Shown here in pieces: positions 51,450 through 59,760 of a stretch of 64,000 bases of DNA; within the stretch, counting starts at the first letter, position 1, and every line of letters begins with the position of its first letter. The notes under the pieces are model-generated. The model did no database searches. It was given only the letters and a program-made list of their open reading frames with translations, and had not been told where the DNA came from. The DNA is from Micromonospora sp. Llam0 (lineage in GTDB: Bacteria; Actinomycetota; Actinomycetes; Mycobacteriales; Micromonosporaceae), in the NCBI RefSeq assembly GCF_003751085.1, contig NZ_RJJY01000001.1, forward strand, positions 6,166,196 to 6,230,195, read 5' to 3'. Made by a program: the position numbers and the translations under genes.

Positions 51450-51989
51450 ATGGCAGTACCGAAGCTGATCCGACAGTCAGCCTCCCGGGCCGTCGCCGCC
51501 ACGCTGACCGGCATGGTGCTGATCGCCGTCGCCGGTTGCGAGGGCGGCGGCCGCACGTCAGGAGCACCGATGCCGGCGACCCCGGACGCCTCGCAGCACG
51601 AACCGGACGCCCCGCAGAGCGGATCCGACAGTCCGGATGCCCCGCAGGGCGGATCCAACGGACCAGCGACACCGGCACCGACACCGACCGAAACGCCCGG
51701 CCTGTCCCGGACCGAACCGCCGACGCTGCCCCGACCCGGGACACCACCGAAGACCCCGTCCGACCTGATCACCGGCGACTGGCTGGTCGGTACGGTGACC
51801 CGGGGTGGCACCGGACCCTGCTACGGGCTGGTCACCGACGACGGGACCGAACACGCGCTGTACGGCGATGACGGCACCGCGCTCACCCAGCACACCCGGA
51901 TCCGGGTGAAGGTGGCTCCGCTGCGGATCCGGATCCACTGCGGGCCGGGCCAGCACTGGCAACTGATCCGGGCGGAGGTCATCCGGTGA
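51450..51989 (+). CDS. Putative lipoprotein with Pro-rich linker
   Basis: A 179-residue protein. Residues 1-30 form a lipoprotein signal ending VAGC. A long linker rich in Pro, Ser and Thr (residues 40-105) leads to a small beta domain (DWLVGTVTRGGTGPCYGLVTDDG, TRIRVKVAPLRIRIHCGPGQHWQL) with two cysteines that may form a disulfide. ATG 51450 is preferred over the frame start at 51414. The gene overlaps the convergent C45 gene by 11 bases. Confidence 0.7.
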   Translation: MAVPKLIRQSASRAVAATLTGMVLIAVAGCEGGGRTSGAPMPATPDASQHEPDAPQSGSDSPDAPQGGSNGPATPAPTPTETPGLSRTEPPTLPRPGTPPKTPSDLITGDWLVGTVTRGGTGPCYGLVTDDGTEHALYGDDGTALTQHTRIRVKVAPLRIRIHCGPGQHWQLIRAEVIR

Positions 51990-53214
51990 CGCCGTCGGCC
52001 AACTCCAGCCAGTGGTAGTCGTGCCGGCACGGCGGGCCGGCGGCCAGCCCCAGCCGGCGGGCGTCCAGGTCGATCAGCACCGAGTAGACCGTTTCCGCCT
52101 GGTCCGCCGGTGCGTCCCGCTCGTCGAGATGCCGACAGATCGCCAACGGCAGACCCAGATGATCATGGAACACGTCGGCCAGGTCGCCCAGGCTCAACGG
52201 CCCACCGGCCGCCCGTTCGACCAGTAGCCGGCGGGCCCGCGCCGCCCGGAACATCGACGAGCCGCCGAGGTTCTTCGTGGTGTCCCGTACCGGCAGGGCC
52301 GTCTCCAGGTGGTTCGCGTGGGTGAGCACGCCGTCCACCGGGTGGGTCCACCCGACGTCACCGGGGACCACCTCCAGGTCGAGCAGTTCCCCGCCGGCCG
52401 GGCCGGCCTGGCCGAGCAGCAGGTTGATCGACGCGTTCCGGGGCGTACGGCAGGCCACCCGGGTCGCCTGCCCGAGGCTGCCGGCTTCCAGCACCGCGCG
52501 CAGCAGCACGTGGTACGGCACCCCGGGCGATCGGCCCGGCGCCAGCCCGTCCCGGTCGCTGCCCAGCATGTTGATGCAGACCGCGAGCCCGGCCGAGTTC
52601 AGCCCGGCCTTGGCGAGCATGCCCGCCTCGGTGAGGGTGAGCACGGTCAGTCCCCGCTCGTCCGTGCTCCGCAGCAGCACCATGGTGTCCCGCTGGTCGG
52701 GATGCCAGTCCCAGTTCTGGCCGACCAGCAGATGGCCGTCGGCGGTCCGCGAGCCGAGCACCCCGGCCGCCGTACAGCCGCCGGCCGAACCGTCCGGACC
52801 AACGTCGCCGCCGCGGCCGGAATCGGAGCCGGCATCGGTGGGGTCGCTGGGCGGCGGGTCGGCCGCCGTCCGCCCGGTGCCGTACAACAGTTCAGTACGG
52901 GCATTCAGCGCGTAGACCTCGTCGACGTGCACCCCGGCTCCGCCGGCCACCGCGTCGAGCGCCTCGACGATCCTCGGGTGGGCGGCCCGGCTGGCGTTGC
53001 GGAAGGTGCCACCGGCGATCCGTACCGCCGACCTGCTCAACCCGGCCTCGTCGCGAAACCGCCGCAGGTAGTGCTCGATGTTGCGGGCGATCACCGACGC
53101 CGCCGCCGCACCGTAACCGGCGCCGTACTCGGCCGGCGGCCCGGCGACGCTGATCAACGGGACGGGTGGCGGTTGGGGGTTGCCCGGCGCGGGTCCGGCA
53201 GCATCGTCGGCCAT
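51979..53214 (-). CDS. C45-family autoproteolytic acyltransferase/hydrolase
   Basis: A 411-residue Ntn-hydrolase related to isopenicillin-N acyltransferase. The new N-terminal nucleophile is the Cys in GGCTAAGVL (near residue 146); the precursor is cut before it. LVGQNWDWHP, TLTEAGMLAKAGLNSAGLAVCINML and NASINLLLGQAGPAGGELLDLEV are family motifs. A Ser/Gly/Asp-rich insert precedes the nucleophile, at the processing linker. Substrates are probably N-acyl amides. ATG 53214 is used; the longer frame is Gly/Pro-rich and unsupported. Confidence 0.88.
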   Translation of the reverse strand: MADDAAGPAPGNPQPPPVPLISVAGPPAEYGAGYGAAAASVIARNIEHYLRRFRDEAGLSRSAVRIAGGTFRNASRAAHPRIVEALDAVAGGAGVHVDEVYALNARTELLYGTGRTAADPPPSDPTDAGSDSGRGGDVGPDGSAGGCTAAGVLGSRTADGHLLVGQNWDWHPDQRDTMVLLRSTDERGLTVLTLTEAGMLAKAGLNSAGLAVCINMLGSDRDGLAPGRSPGVPYHVLLRAVLEAGSLGQATRVACRTPRNASINLLLGQAGPAGGELLDLEVVPGDVGWTHPVDGVLTHANHLETALPVRDTTKNLGGSSMFRAARARRLLVERAAGGPLSLGDLADVFHDHLGLPLAICRHLDERDAPADQAETVYSVLIDLDARRLGLAAGPPCRHDYHWLELADGVTG

Positions 53215-53374
53215 CCGGCAACCGTATCGCCGCCCGGCCGGGTCCGCCGCCAGCGGCGGAAGTCCGCCACCCCCGGTGGACCACCCTGAGCCCACGCCGG
53301 TGACCACCCTGAATCAACCTCTATTGTTTGCCCAGGCCGGATACGGTGGTGCGGGGCCGGCCTACGCTGTCGCC

Positions 53375-54313
53375 ATGGCAGAACGTGGCAGGACAGCGGG
53401 CCCGGTCGACGAGTCCTGTGTGCTCATCAAGGGCCCCTGGGAGCACCGGTACGTCGGTGCCAACGGCAGCCGGTTCCACGTGGTCGAGGCCGGCACCGGC
53501 CCGCTGGTCCTTTTCCTGCACGGCTTTCCCGAGTTCTGGTGGGCCTGGCACGAGATGCTGCCGGCGGTGGCCGACGCCGGTTACCGTGCCGCGGCGGTCG
53601 ACATGCGCGGTTTCGGCGCGAGCGACAAGCCGCCGCGCGGGTACGACGGATACACGCTGGCCGCCGACGTCACCGGCATGATCAGGGCGCTCGGCGAGCG
53701 TTCGGCGGTGATCGTCGGCGCCGGTTTCGGCGGCATGATCGGGTGGACCGCCGCCGCGTTCCACCCGAGGATGGTGCGCCGGCTGGTCGTCATCGGGGCC
53801 GCCCACCCGCTGCGGCTACGCTCGGCGATCTTCACCGACCCGCGTGGGCAGGCCGCCGCCTCCACCCCGTCGCTGCGCTTCCAGTTGCCCCGCTACGAAC
53901 ACGTGCTGACCCGCGACGACGCGGCGATGATCGGTGGGTTCCTCCGCCAGTGGGGTGGGCCGACGTGGACCGGCGGAGCCCGGTTCACCGAGTACGAGCA
54001 GCTGTGCCGGACCGCGATGCGGATCCCGCAGGCGTCGTTCTGCGCGCTGGAGGGGCACCGCTGGGCGTTCCGATCGCTACTGCGGCTGCACGGCTACCGT
54101 TTCGTCAAGCTGTTGCAGGAGCCGCTGGTGACGCCGACGTTGCAGCTGCACGGAGCGCTGGATCCGGCGGTGCTGCCCCGGACGGCGCAAGGCTCCGGGC
54201 GGTACGTGATCGCCCCGTACGAGTGGCGGCTGCTGGACGAGGTGGGGCACTTTCCGCACGTCGAGTCGCCGGAGGTGGTGCTCGGCGAGGTGCTGCGCTG
54301 GGCCAAGAGCTGA
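53375..54313 (+). CDS. Alpha/beta hydrolase fold protein lacking the usual nucleophile
   Basis: A 312-residue protein with the epoxide-hydrolase-like arrangement: oxyanion region LFLHGFPEFWWAWHEMLP, VDMRGFGASDKPP, and C-terminal DEVGHFPHVESPEVV with the catalytic His. At the nucleophile elbow, where GHDWGG or GxSxGG is expected, it has VGAGFGGMIG, so the place of Asp or Ser is a Gly. It may be non-catalytic or use another residue. A TACGCT -10 box lies six bases before ATG 53375, so the mRNA is leaderless. Confidence 0.85.
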   Translation: MAERGRTAGPVDESCVLIKGPWEHRYVGANGSRFHVVEAGTGPLVLFLHGFPEFWWAWHEMLPAVADAGYRAAAVDMRGFGASDKPPRGYDGYTLAADVTGMIRALGERSAVIVGAGFGGMIGWTAAAFHPRMVRRLVVIGAAHPLRLRSAIFTDPRGQAAASTPSLRFQLPRYEHVLTRDDAAMIGGFLRQWGGPTWTGGARFTEYEQLCRTAMRIPQASFCALEGHRWAFRSLLRLHGYRFVKLLQEPLVTPTLQLHGALDPAVLPRTAQGSGRYVIAPYEWRLLDEVGHFPHVESPEVVLGEVLRWAKS

Positions 54314-54331
54314 CCAGCGGCCCGGGTCGGG

Positions 54332-54694
54332 TCAGACTCGGTGCTCGCGCAGCTCGGTCACCTCGTTGGCCGCCGCCCAGCCCTGGTAGACACCGAAGTC
54401 GAACTCCTCCAGTCCGAGCGACTGGGCGACCGGGGCCCGACCGCCGGTGTACTCGACCCGCAGCCAGCCGTCGTGCTTGGCGAGCACGACGAACGGCTGG
54501 CCGTGCCAGGTGCAGGTGGTACGGACGTACGCCAGGTCGTCGACCTCGGACATCGGCACCACCCGGACGTACCGGCCGGAGCGGATCGCGGTGAAGCCTT
54601 CGCCCTCCGTCGGCTGGTAGATCCGCACCTCGTCGCCGGCCGGGCTGGCGTCGTACTCCTGCCCCTGCCAGCGGGCGACGTAGCCGTCGCGCAT
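54332..54694 (-). CDS. Conserved hypothetical protein
   Basis: A 120-residue soluble protein (start MRDGYVARWQGQEYDASPAGDEVRIYQPTEGEGF), rich in beta strands, with FVVLAKHDGWLRVEYTGG. It has two adjacent ATG codons; the second, at 54694, has the better spacing to AAGGAGGA. The start overlaps the stop of the SseB-like gene, so the two are coupled. A role with SseB and the type VII genes upstream is possible, but I recognise no family. Confidence 0.7.
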   Translation of the reverse strand: MRDGYVARWQGQEYDASPAGDEVRIYQPTEGEGFTAIRSGRYVRVVPMSEVDDLAYVRTTCTWHGQPFVVLAKHDGWLRVEYTGGRAPVAQSLGLEEFDFGVYQGWAAANEVTELREHRV

Positions 54695-56670
54695 CATTCC
54701 TCCTTGACCCGCTGCCAGGCGGTCTCGTCGGCGTCCAGCCGGGCGATGAGCGTCCCGGTACCGTCCGCGCCGAGCCGCCACAGCTGCGAGCCGTGCGGCA
54801 GCCGAATCCCGTCGACCTTGAACTCGGCCACGACGTCGCTGCTCTCCCCGGGGGCGAAGCCGTTGCCACGGAACGGCGAGCGCTCGATCACCCAGCCTTC
54901 CATCGCCCGCATGGCGTTCTCGTTCTGCCCGCCGTAGGGGATCCGGTAGAGGCTCGGCCGGTAGGCCGGCCACCGCAACACGAAGATCTCGTCGGCGTCC
55001 GGGGCGAACGGTGACCCGGCGTAGCCGAGCCCGAGTGCCGCGTACAGCTTGGCTGGGGTGTCCAGGTGAGCGACCTCGGCGGCGCGGTGCACGAACCCCG
55101 ACACCCGGTCGTAGCCACGGTCCAGGTAGTAGCCGACCTGGCTGGCGGCGACGGTCTTCTGCATCGTCGTCGGCTGCCCCGGGACGTCCTGCCCGCTGGA
55201 CACGGCCGGCTTCGGCGCGGCCGACGTGCCGGGTTGGGGTTCGGCCGGCTGTTCGACGTCGGCTTCCTCGTCTCCCAGCCCGACTTCGGCCGCCCAGCTG
55301 GCCAGGCCGACGATCTCGGTGCCGGGCAGCTTCGCGCCGACCGGGGTGCCGGGGTTGATGACGAACGACCACTGCGGGTCCGGCCAGCGGCGGATCAGCT
55401 GGACGAACTTCACTTCGACGGTCTCGACCGGGGTGTCGAAGTGATCCGCGATCCGCTCCGGCGAGGTGAACACCACGACGAACGTACCGTCGGCGGCGGC
55501 CTCGGTCCGCCAGGTGAAACCCTCGTCGCCGGGTCTGGAACCGGCCGCGGACGATTCGGAGACCGGCAGCAGCACCTTGGCGAGCAGCAGGGTGGACAGG
55601 AACGAGTTGCTGCCCCCGCCGCCCGCCGCCGCGACCAGGTCCCGCTCCACGTCGTTGGCCGGCTCGAAGGCCGGCCCGGACGCCGGCTCGACCGACGGAC
55701 CGAGATCTGGCTCGACCGACGGACCGAGGTCTGGCTCGACCGACGGACCGAGGTCTGGCTCGACCGACGGACCGAGGTCTGGCTCGACCGACGGACCGGA
55801 CGGTGGTTCGGTGGCCGGCCCGACGACTGGGTCGCCGGCCGCGCCGGGCTGTTCCACCGCTGGTGGCGGGTCTTCGGTGGGCGGCGCGGGAGTCGGCACC
55901 CGGCGGGGCAGACCGCCGGCCGACAGCCCGGCGGTCGCGCCGGCCGGGGATCGGGTCGAACCGTACGGTGGCGGCGAGCTGGACGACACCGGACGGGCGG
56001 TCGGCGGCGCCGGGTCGGCGGCCGCGTTGTCCGGGTGCGGCCACTGACCTTCCGGAGCCGGAGTGGTCGGCGCCGGAGTGGTCGGCGCCGGCGGTGGGCT
56101 GGCAGCGGCGGAAGCTTCGGCGGCGTACTGGGTGGGATGCCGGCCATGGTCCGGCGGTGGCGCGTGCCCACCGTCGACGAAGCCGGCACCGCCGGGGTGG
56201 CCAGCCGGTCCGGGGACGGTGGCGGTCGCGCGGGCCCGAGCGGCGGCATCGGCGCGGCCCTCGGACTGGCCGCCGCGGTTCGGCAGTCGCGCGTCTCCGC
56301 GGGCCAGCTGGGCGACGAACCAGGCCGGCAACCAGCCTTCGATCGGCAGACCCGGGTTGACCGCCAGCCACCACTCCAGGTTCGGCCAGGTGGCGGCCAG
56401 CTCCGCGAACGTCACCCGACGGGCGGAACTGCCGCTGTCACCAAGGCAGGCGTGCAGGGTGACCGGCGAGGTGAATGCGAGAACGTGGGTCCGCCCGTTC
56501 GTGGTCCAGGTGCCCCAGCCCATCGGGGCCTGACCGGCCAGGGCCTGAGCCGAAACCGGGAGCAGCAACTCGGTGCCGGCCAGCAGTTGGAAGTAGAGCT
56601 CCTGGTCCTGACGGAGCAGGGCGTCACGCATCGCGGCCTCGATCTCGGTGGCCGGTTGCCAATCGGTCAC
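54694..56670 (-). CDS. SseB-type protein with internal repeat region
   Basis: A 658-residue protein with two SseB-like domains. The first (about residues 5-120) contains LYFQLLAGTELLLPVS, TNGRTHVLAFTSPVTLHACL and WWLAVNPGLPIEGWLPAWFVAQL; the second (about 350-460) contains KVLLPVSE, FVVVFTSPERIADHF and WSFVINPGTPVGAKLPG. A third part (560-650) ends the protein. They are joined by a long Pro/Ala-rich linker with a repeat GPSVEPDL. SseB in other bacteria protects a sulfurtransferase or helps secretion; here it lies next to WXG100 genes. GTG 56670 follows AAGGGGGG. Confidence 0.85.
   Translation of the reverse strand: MTDWQPATEIEAAMRDALLRQDQELYFQLLAGTELLLPVSAQALAGQAPMGWGTWTTNGRTHVLAFTSPVTLHACLGDSGSSARRVTFAELAATWPNLEWWLAVNPGLPIEGWLPAWFVAQLARGDARLPNRGGQSEGRADAAARARATATVPGPAGHPGGAGFVDGGHAPPPDHGRHPTQYAAEASAAASPPPAPTTPAPTTPAPEGQWPHPDNAAADPAPPTARPVSSSSPPPYGSTRSPAGATAGLSAGGLPRRVPTPAPPTEDPPPAVEQPGAAGDPVVGPATEPPSGPSVEPDLGPSVEPDLGPSVEPDLGPSVEPDLGPSVEPASGPAFEPANDVERDLVAAAGGGGSNSFLSTLLLAKVLLPVSESSAAGSRPGDEGFTWRTEAAADGTFVVVFTSPERIADHFDTPVETVEVKFVQLIRRWPDPQWSFVINPGTPVGAKLPGTEIVGLASWAAEVGLGDEEADVEQPAEPQPGTSAAPKPAVSSGQDVPGQPTTMQKTVAASQVGYYLDRGYDRVSGFVHRAAEVAHLDTPAKLYAALGLGYAGSPFAPDADEIFVLRWPAYRPSLYRIPYGGQNENAMRAMEGWVIERSPFRGNGFAPGESSDVVAEFKVDGIRLPHGSQLWRLGADGTGTLIARLDADETAWQRVKEE
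55685..55800. repeat. 24-bp tandem repeat in the SseB-like gene
   Basis: Four full copies of a 24-bp unit (starting GGCTCGACCGACGGACCGAG at 55685, 55709, 55733 and 55757) and one partial copy. The first differs at one base. In the protein this is GPSVEPDL repeated. Period and frame preservation suggest copy-number variation without frameshift. Confidence 0.93.
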
Positions 56671-56714
56671 GGCCGACCCCCCTTTCCACCGGACAGGCCA
56701 CACGCGTCCGGTAC

Positions 56715-56742
56715 AACCTACAAGGTGGTGCCACGATCACAA
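56715..56742 (-). promoter_or_regulatory. Candidate promoter of the SseB-like gene
   Basis: On the minus strand TTGTGA (complement of 56737-56742) and TAGGTT (complement of 56715-56720) are spaced by 16 bp. The GTG start lies 45 bases downstream. The WXG100 genes upstream may therefore be a separate transcript. Confidence 0.45.
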
Positions 56743-56814
56743 CGGCCGGCGGACGCCTTGCAGATCAACTCATCTGAGAAAATACTTCGCGTAGTCGAGA
56801 GGACACGATTCGGC

Positions 56815-57117
56815 TCATCGGAACAGGTCCGCGTTGCGCCGTTCGGTGCTCAGATAGTCGGCGGCCGACTCGTCGACCGCGACCTTGATCTCCCGCAGCA
56901 GGGCCTGGAGATTCTGCGCCGCGCCGCGCCACCGGTCCTGCCGCTGCTCGTACGCCTGACGGGCCGCACCGTCCCAGGTCGCTACCAGTGGCGCAGCCTC
57001 CCGCTCCACCTGGTGCAACTGCGACCCGAGAGTACGCAGCGCCTGCCCGATGTCGGCGCTGGCCTGTTGCAACGCCCGGAAATCCACCACCAGCTCGCCG
57101 TCGGCCAACTTGGTCAC
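56815..57117 (-). CDS. WXG100-family type VII secretion target
   Basis: A 100-residue helical hairpin: FRALQQASADIGQALRTLGSQLHQVEREAAPLV, turn TWDGAARQAYEQRQ, second helix to YLSTERRNADLF. The turn is WDG, within the WxG consensus; the C-terminal YLSTE resembles the YxxxD/E export signal. It pairs with the similar protein 66 bases upstream, so they probably form an EsxA/EsxB-like heterodimer. Confidence 0.88.
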   Translation of the reverse strand: MTKLADGELVVDFRALQQASADIGQALRTLGSQLHQVEREAAPLVATWDGAARQAYEQRQDRWRGAAQNLQALLREIKVAVDESAADYLSTERRNADLFR

Positions 57118-57183
57118 CTCCTCTGTGTCATACCGCCGCGCCGCCCGCCAGGTCGTCCCGAGGCGGCAGGCCGCCGGGCCGGC

Positions 57184-57501
57184 TCAGAGCGGCAGCTCGA
57201 TCCGTCGCCCCGCCCGGGTCACCCGGTCCGCCGCCGCGACGTCCGTCGCCTGGTACTGCGTCCCCGCGGTACGGATCGCTCCGGCCGTCTCGCGCAACGC
57301 CCGGTGCAACGCCGCCTGCTCCCTGGCCCACCCGGCTGTGACCTGCTCGAAGGATCGGCCACCGGCACCACGCCAGGCGTGCTGAAGCACCTCCAACCGC
57401 TGCAGCAGACCGCGCAGCATCGCATCGAGCTCCTCGTCGACCTGGTCGAAACGGCTGGCTGCCCGCTGCATGACCGCCAACTCGGCTTGCGTCTGCGACA
57501 C
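57184..57501 (-). CDS. WXG100-family type VII secretion target
   Basis: A 105-residue protein starting at GTG 57501 behind GAGAGGGG. The first helix contains MQRAASRFDQVDEELDAMLRGLLQRLEVLQ, the turn AWRGAGG is the WxG motif, and the second helix ends TQYQATDVAAADR with a YxxxD-like export signal. The longer frame to 57717 is unsupported. It is likely the partner of the protein at 56815. Confidence 0.88.
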   Translation of the reverse strand: MSQTQAELAVMQRAASRFDQVDEELDAMLRGLLQRLEVLQHAWRGAGGRSFEQVTAGWAREQAALHRALRETAGAIRTAGTQYQATDVAAADRVTRAGRRIELPL

Positions 57502-57729
57502 GCTGTGGCCCCTCTCGGTCCCGGTCCGCCCCGGTGCTCTCCGCCCCGGTGCTTCCCGCGCCGGACGGTGCCCGCTCACCCCGCCGTCGACGGCGGTGAA
57601 CGTCACCTCGCCGACCGTAGTCGGGTCGGCCCGTCGCCGCTGCCCCGGACTCGTCCGCTGTGGATAACGGCTCGGTTGCGGTGGCACCGGCGACGAATCA
57701 GCCAGAGCGCGGCTCAACCGGGGAGGCGG

Positions 57730-59085
57730 TCAGCCGAGGGCGAGCCGCCGGTCCAGGTCCGGACCGGCCGGCACAAGCTCGACCACCTCGGCCGGCAGCC
57801 GCGACCGCGCGGCGCCCGGGTAGCCGAGCGTCGGCAACACCGCTGGATCGGGGACCGGATGGCGTAGTCCAGCGTCGGTGATCAGGCTGACCTGCGGGGT
57901 GTCCCCGTCCGGCCGCACCGCCTCGTCCCGCCGTACCGCCTCGTCCCGCCGTACCGCCTCGACCAGAGCGCCGCCGCCGGGCGGCAACCGGACGCCCGTG
58001 GCCGGGGCGTCCGGATCCACCGCCACCCGTAGCGGGGACTGGATCCCGGCGCCGCCGACGCAGACCGTGCCGGTCGCCGCCGACCGTAGGGCCGGCGTCT
58101 CGGCCGGTGGTGCCTGGGGACCGTCCGGGATCAACTCGTCGACCCGGGGCAGGCCGCTGAACCGGCCCTGGGTCAACCGGGTCGGGCCGGCCTGGTCGTG
58201 CGCGGTCAGCAGCAGATCGGCCTGCACCTGGGTGATCCCGGCCAGCCCGTCACGGTACGCCACCGCGTACTGTCGCAAGCCGCTCTGAGTGACTACCAGG
58301 AAGACCTCGCCGACCGTGGTGTCCGGAATCGTCCGGGACGGCTGCCCGGCACCGGGGACCGTCAGGCGGCCCAGGTCGGCCCCGGCCGGCAGGGCCCGGA
58401 CCACCGCCGGCGCGACCGGCAACGGGCGGTGCCGGGTCCAGCCGAGCGCGGCGAGCACCAGCTCCGGTTCGGTCACGGCGTGCCGGCGACCCCGCCAGAT
58501 CAGCTGTACGGCACCGTCCGGTAGCCGGGTGAGCAGCGCGTCGTCGCCGAGCGGCCGACCGCCGGAGCTACCCACGCCGAGCAGCACCGACATGCTGGGC
58601 GCGGCTGACTCACCCTGGTCGGCGACGCTGGAGCAAACCGTCCACTCCGGACCGGTCAGGTCCTCGGGGCGGGGCAGCGAGTCCGGCGCGTCGGGGATAC
58701 CCAGCGGAGAACCTCGCTCGACGCCGCGTAGCGCGGCCTGCCGCACCAGCACGGTACGCGGTGGAGCCGTACCCGCGATCAGCAACGCCGAACTGTAGTT
58801 CCGCACCGGGTGCAGCCGGCCGGCGCGGTAGACGTACCGGGCCCCGGACTCCCGTTCGACGATCACCACCCGGCTGTCCCGCCAGTCGGTGGCCACGGAT
58901 CCGGTCACCGCGCCGTACGCCGCGGCACCACCGAATCCGAGCACGGCGACCAGCACCCCGGCCAGCGTCGCCGGGGCGGTCCGGCGGGCTGGTCGTGCCG
59001 GATCGGCCTGCCTGGACACCAACGCTTCGACCAACCGTCGCGCTGCGTACCGGTGGGACTGCAACTGGTGCTGCCGGGACGTCAA
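57730..59085 (-). CDS. eccB: Type VII secretion protein EccB
   Basis: A 451-residue EccB. The start TSRQHQLQSHRYAARRLVEALV is the family signature; one membrane helix follows (APATLAGVLVAVLGFGGAAAYGAV, about residues 38-60). The periplasmic repeat domain then contains VCSSVADQ and GTVCVGGAG, whose cysteines are likely disulfide partners. TTG 59085 is chosen because GGAGG lies seven bases upstream. A short RRDEAV repeat lies near residue 400. EccC, EccD, EccE and MycP are not in the window, so the system is partial here or continues elsewhere in the genome. Confidence 0.92.
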   Translation of the reverse strand: MTSRQHQLQSHRYAARRLVEALVSRQADPARPARRTAPATLAGVLVAVLGFGGAAAYGAVTGSVATDWRDSRVVIVERESGARYVYRAGRLHPVRNYSSALLIAGTAPPRTVLVRQAALRGVERGSPLGIPDAPDSLPRPEDLTGPEWTVCSSVADQGESAAPSMSVLLGVGSSGGRPLGDDALLTRLPDGAVQLIWRGRRHAVTEPELVLAALGWTRHRPLPVAPAVVRALPAGADLGRLTVPGAGQPSRTIPDTTVGEVFLVVTQSGLRQYAVAYRDGLAGITQVQADLLLTAHDQAGPTRLTQGRFSGLPRVDELIPDGPQAPPAETPALRSAATGTVCVGGAGIQSPLRVAVDPDAPATGVRLPPGGGALVEAVRRDEAVRRDEAVRPDGDTPQVSLITDAGLRHPVPDPAVLPTLGYPGAARSRLPAEVVELVPAGPDLDRRLALG

Positions 59086-59232
59086 CCGTGCACCTCCGGG
59101 AGCGACGGGCCGCAACCGGTGCACGACATGGCGTCACGGGCGGTTCGACCATGAGAGAGGGTGACACACGATGGTATCGCTGGACGGCGATGCCGGGCGC
59201 GACGGCGACGACCGGCATGGCAGGATTCCCGG

Positions 59233-59619
59233 ATGGGTTTCCTGAAAAGCCTCCTCATCCGCCTGGGTAGTACGGCGTTGGCGTTCTGGCTGGCCACCCT
59301 GATCATTCCGGGCATCACGTTGCAGACCGACGCGATCGGCGAGGCGGTCGTCACGCTGCTGTTCGTGTCGGTCATCTTCGGCGTGGTGAACGCGGTGCTG
59401 CAGCCGATCATCAAGACCGTCGGGTGTGGCCTGTACCTGCTGACCCTCGGGCTGATCGCGGTGGTCGTCAACGGACTGCTGTTCCTGTTGACCGGATTCA
59501 TCGCCGGCCAGCTCGACCTGCCGTTCCAGGTAGACGGTTTCTGGCCGGCCGCCGTGCTCGGGGCGCTGCTGGTCGGGGTGGTCACCTGGCTGCTGGGTCT
59601 GGTGCTGGACCGGGACTGA
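59233..59619 (+). CDS. Phage holin superfamily IV/YvlD-type membrane protein
   Basis: A 128-residue protein with four membrane helices (FLKSLLIRLGSTALAFWLA, EAVVTLLFVSVIFGVVNAVL, GLYLLTLGLIAVVVNGLLF, AAVLGALLVGVVTWLLGLVL), the YvlD/PF04020 pattern (LQPIIKTVGCGLYLLTLGL). Despite the family name these are chromosomal membrane proteins in actinomycetes, not phage holins; function unknown. The start is ATG 59233. No ribosome site is seen. Confidence 0.85.
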   Translation: MGFLKSLLIRLGSTALAFWLATLIIPGITLQTDAIGEAVVTLLFVSVIFGVVNAVLQPIIKTVGCGLYLLTLGLIAVVVNGLLFLLTGFIAGQLDLPFQVDGFWPAAVLGALLVGVVTWLLGLVLDRD

Positions 59620-59621
59620 CC

Positions 59622-59686
59622 GGCCAGCCAGGTCGGCCAGCCAGGTCGGCCAGCCAGATCGGCCAGCCAGATCGGCCAGCCAGATC
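59622..59686. repeat. 13-bp tandem repeat
   Basis: Five copies of GGCCAGCCAGGTC or its variant with A for G at position 11 follow directly after the holin-like gene's stop. Related CAGTCAACCGACC units extend to about 59760. Non-coding; probably variable. Confidence 0.85.
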
Positions 59687-59760
59687 GGCCGCCGTGGGAC
59701 GCCACCCAGTCAGCCGACCAGGTACGCCGCCCAGTCAACCGACCCAGTCAACCGACCGGG

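Noticed and set aside
49054..51747. An 897-codon minus-strand open frame opposite the M6 protease
   Set aside because: Antisense artefact; the plus strand has a signal peptide, HExxH and a good start signal.
55685..55800. Possible CRISPR array
   Set aside because: The units are directly adjacent without spacers, in frame inside a gene.
59233..59619. Prophage on the basis of a 'phage holin family' protein
   Set aside because: Members of this family are ordinary chromosomal membrane proteins. No other phage gene is near.
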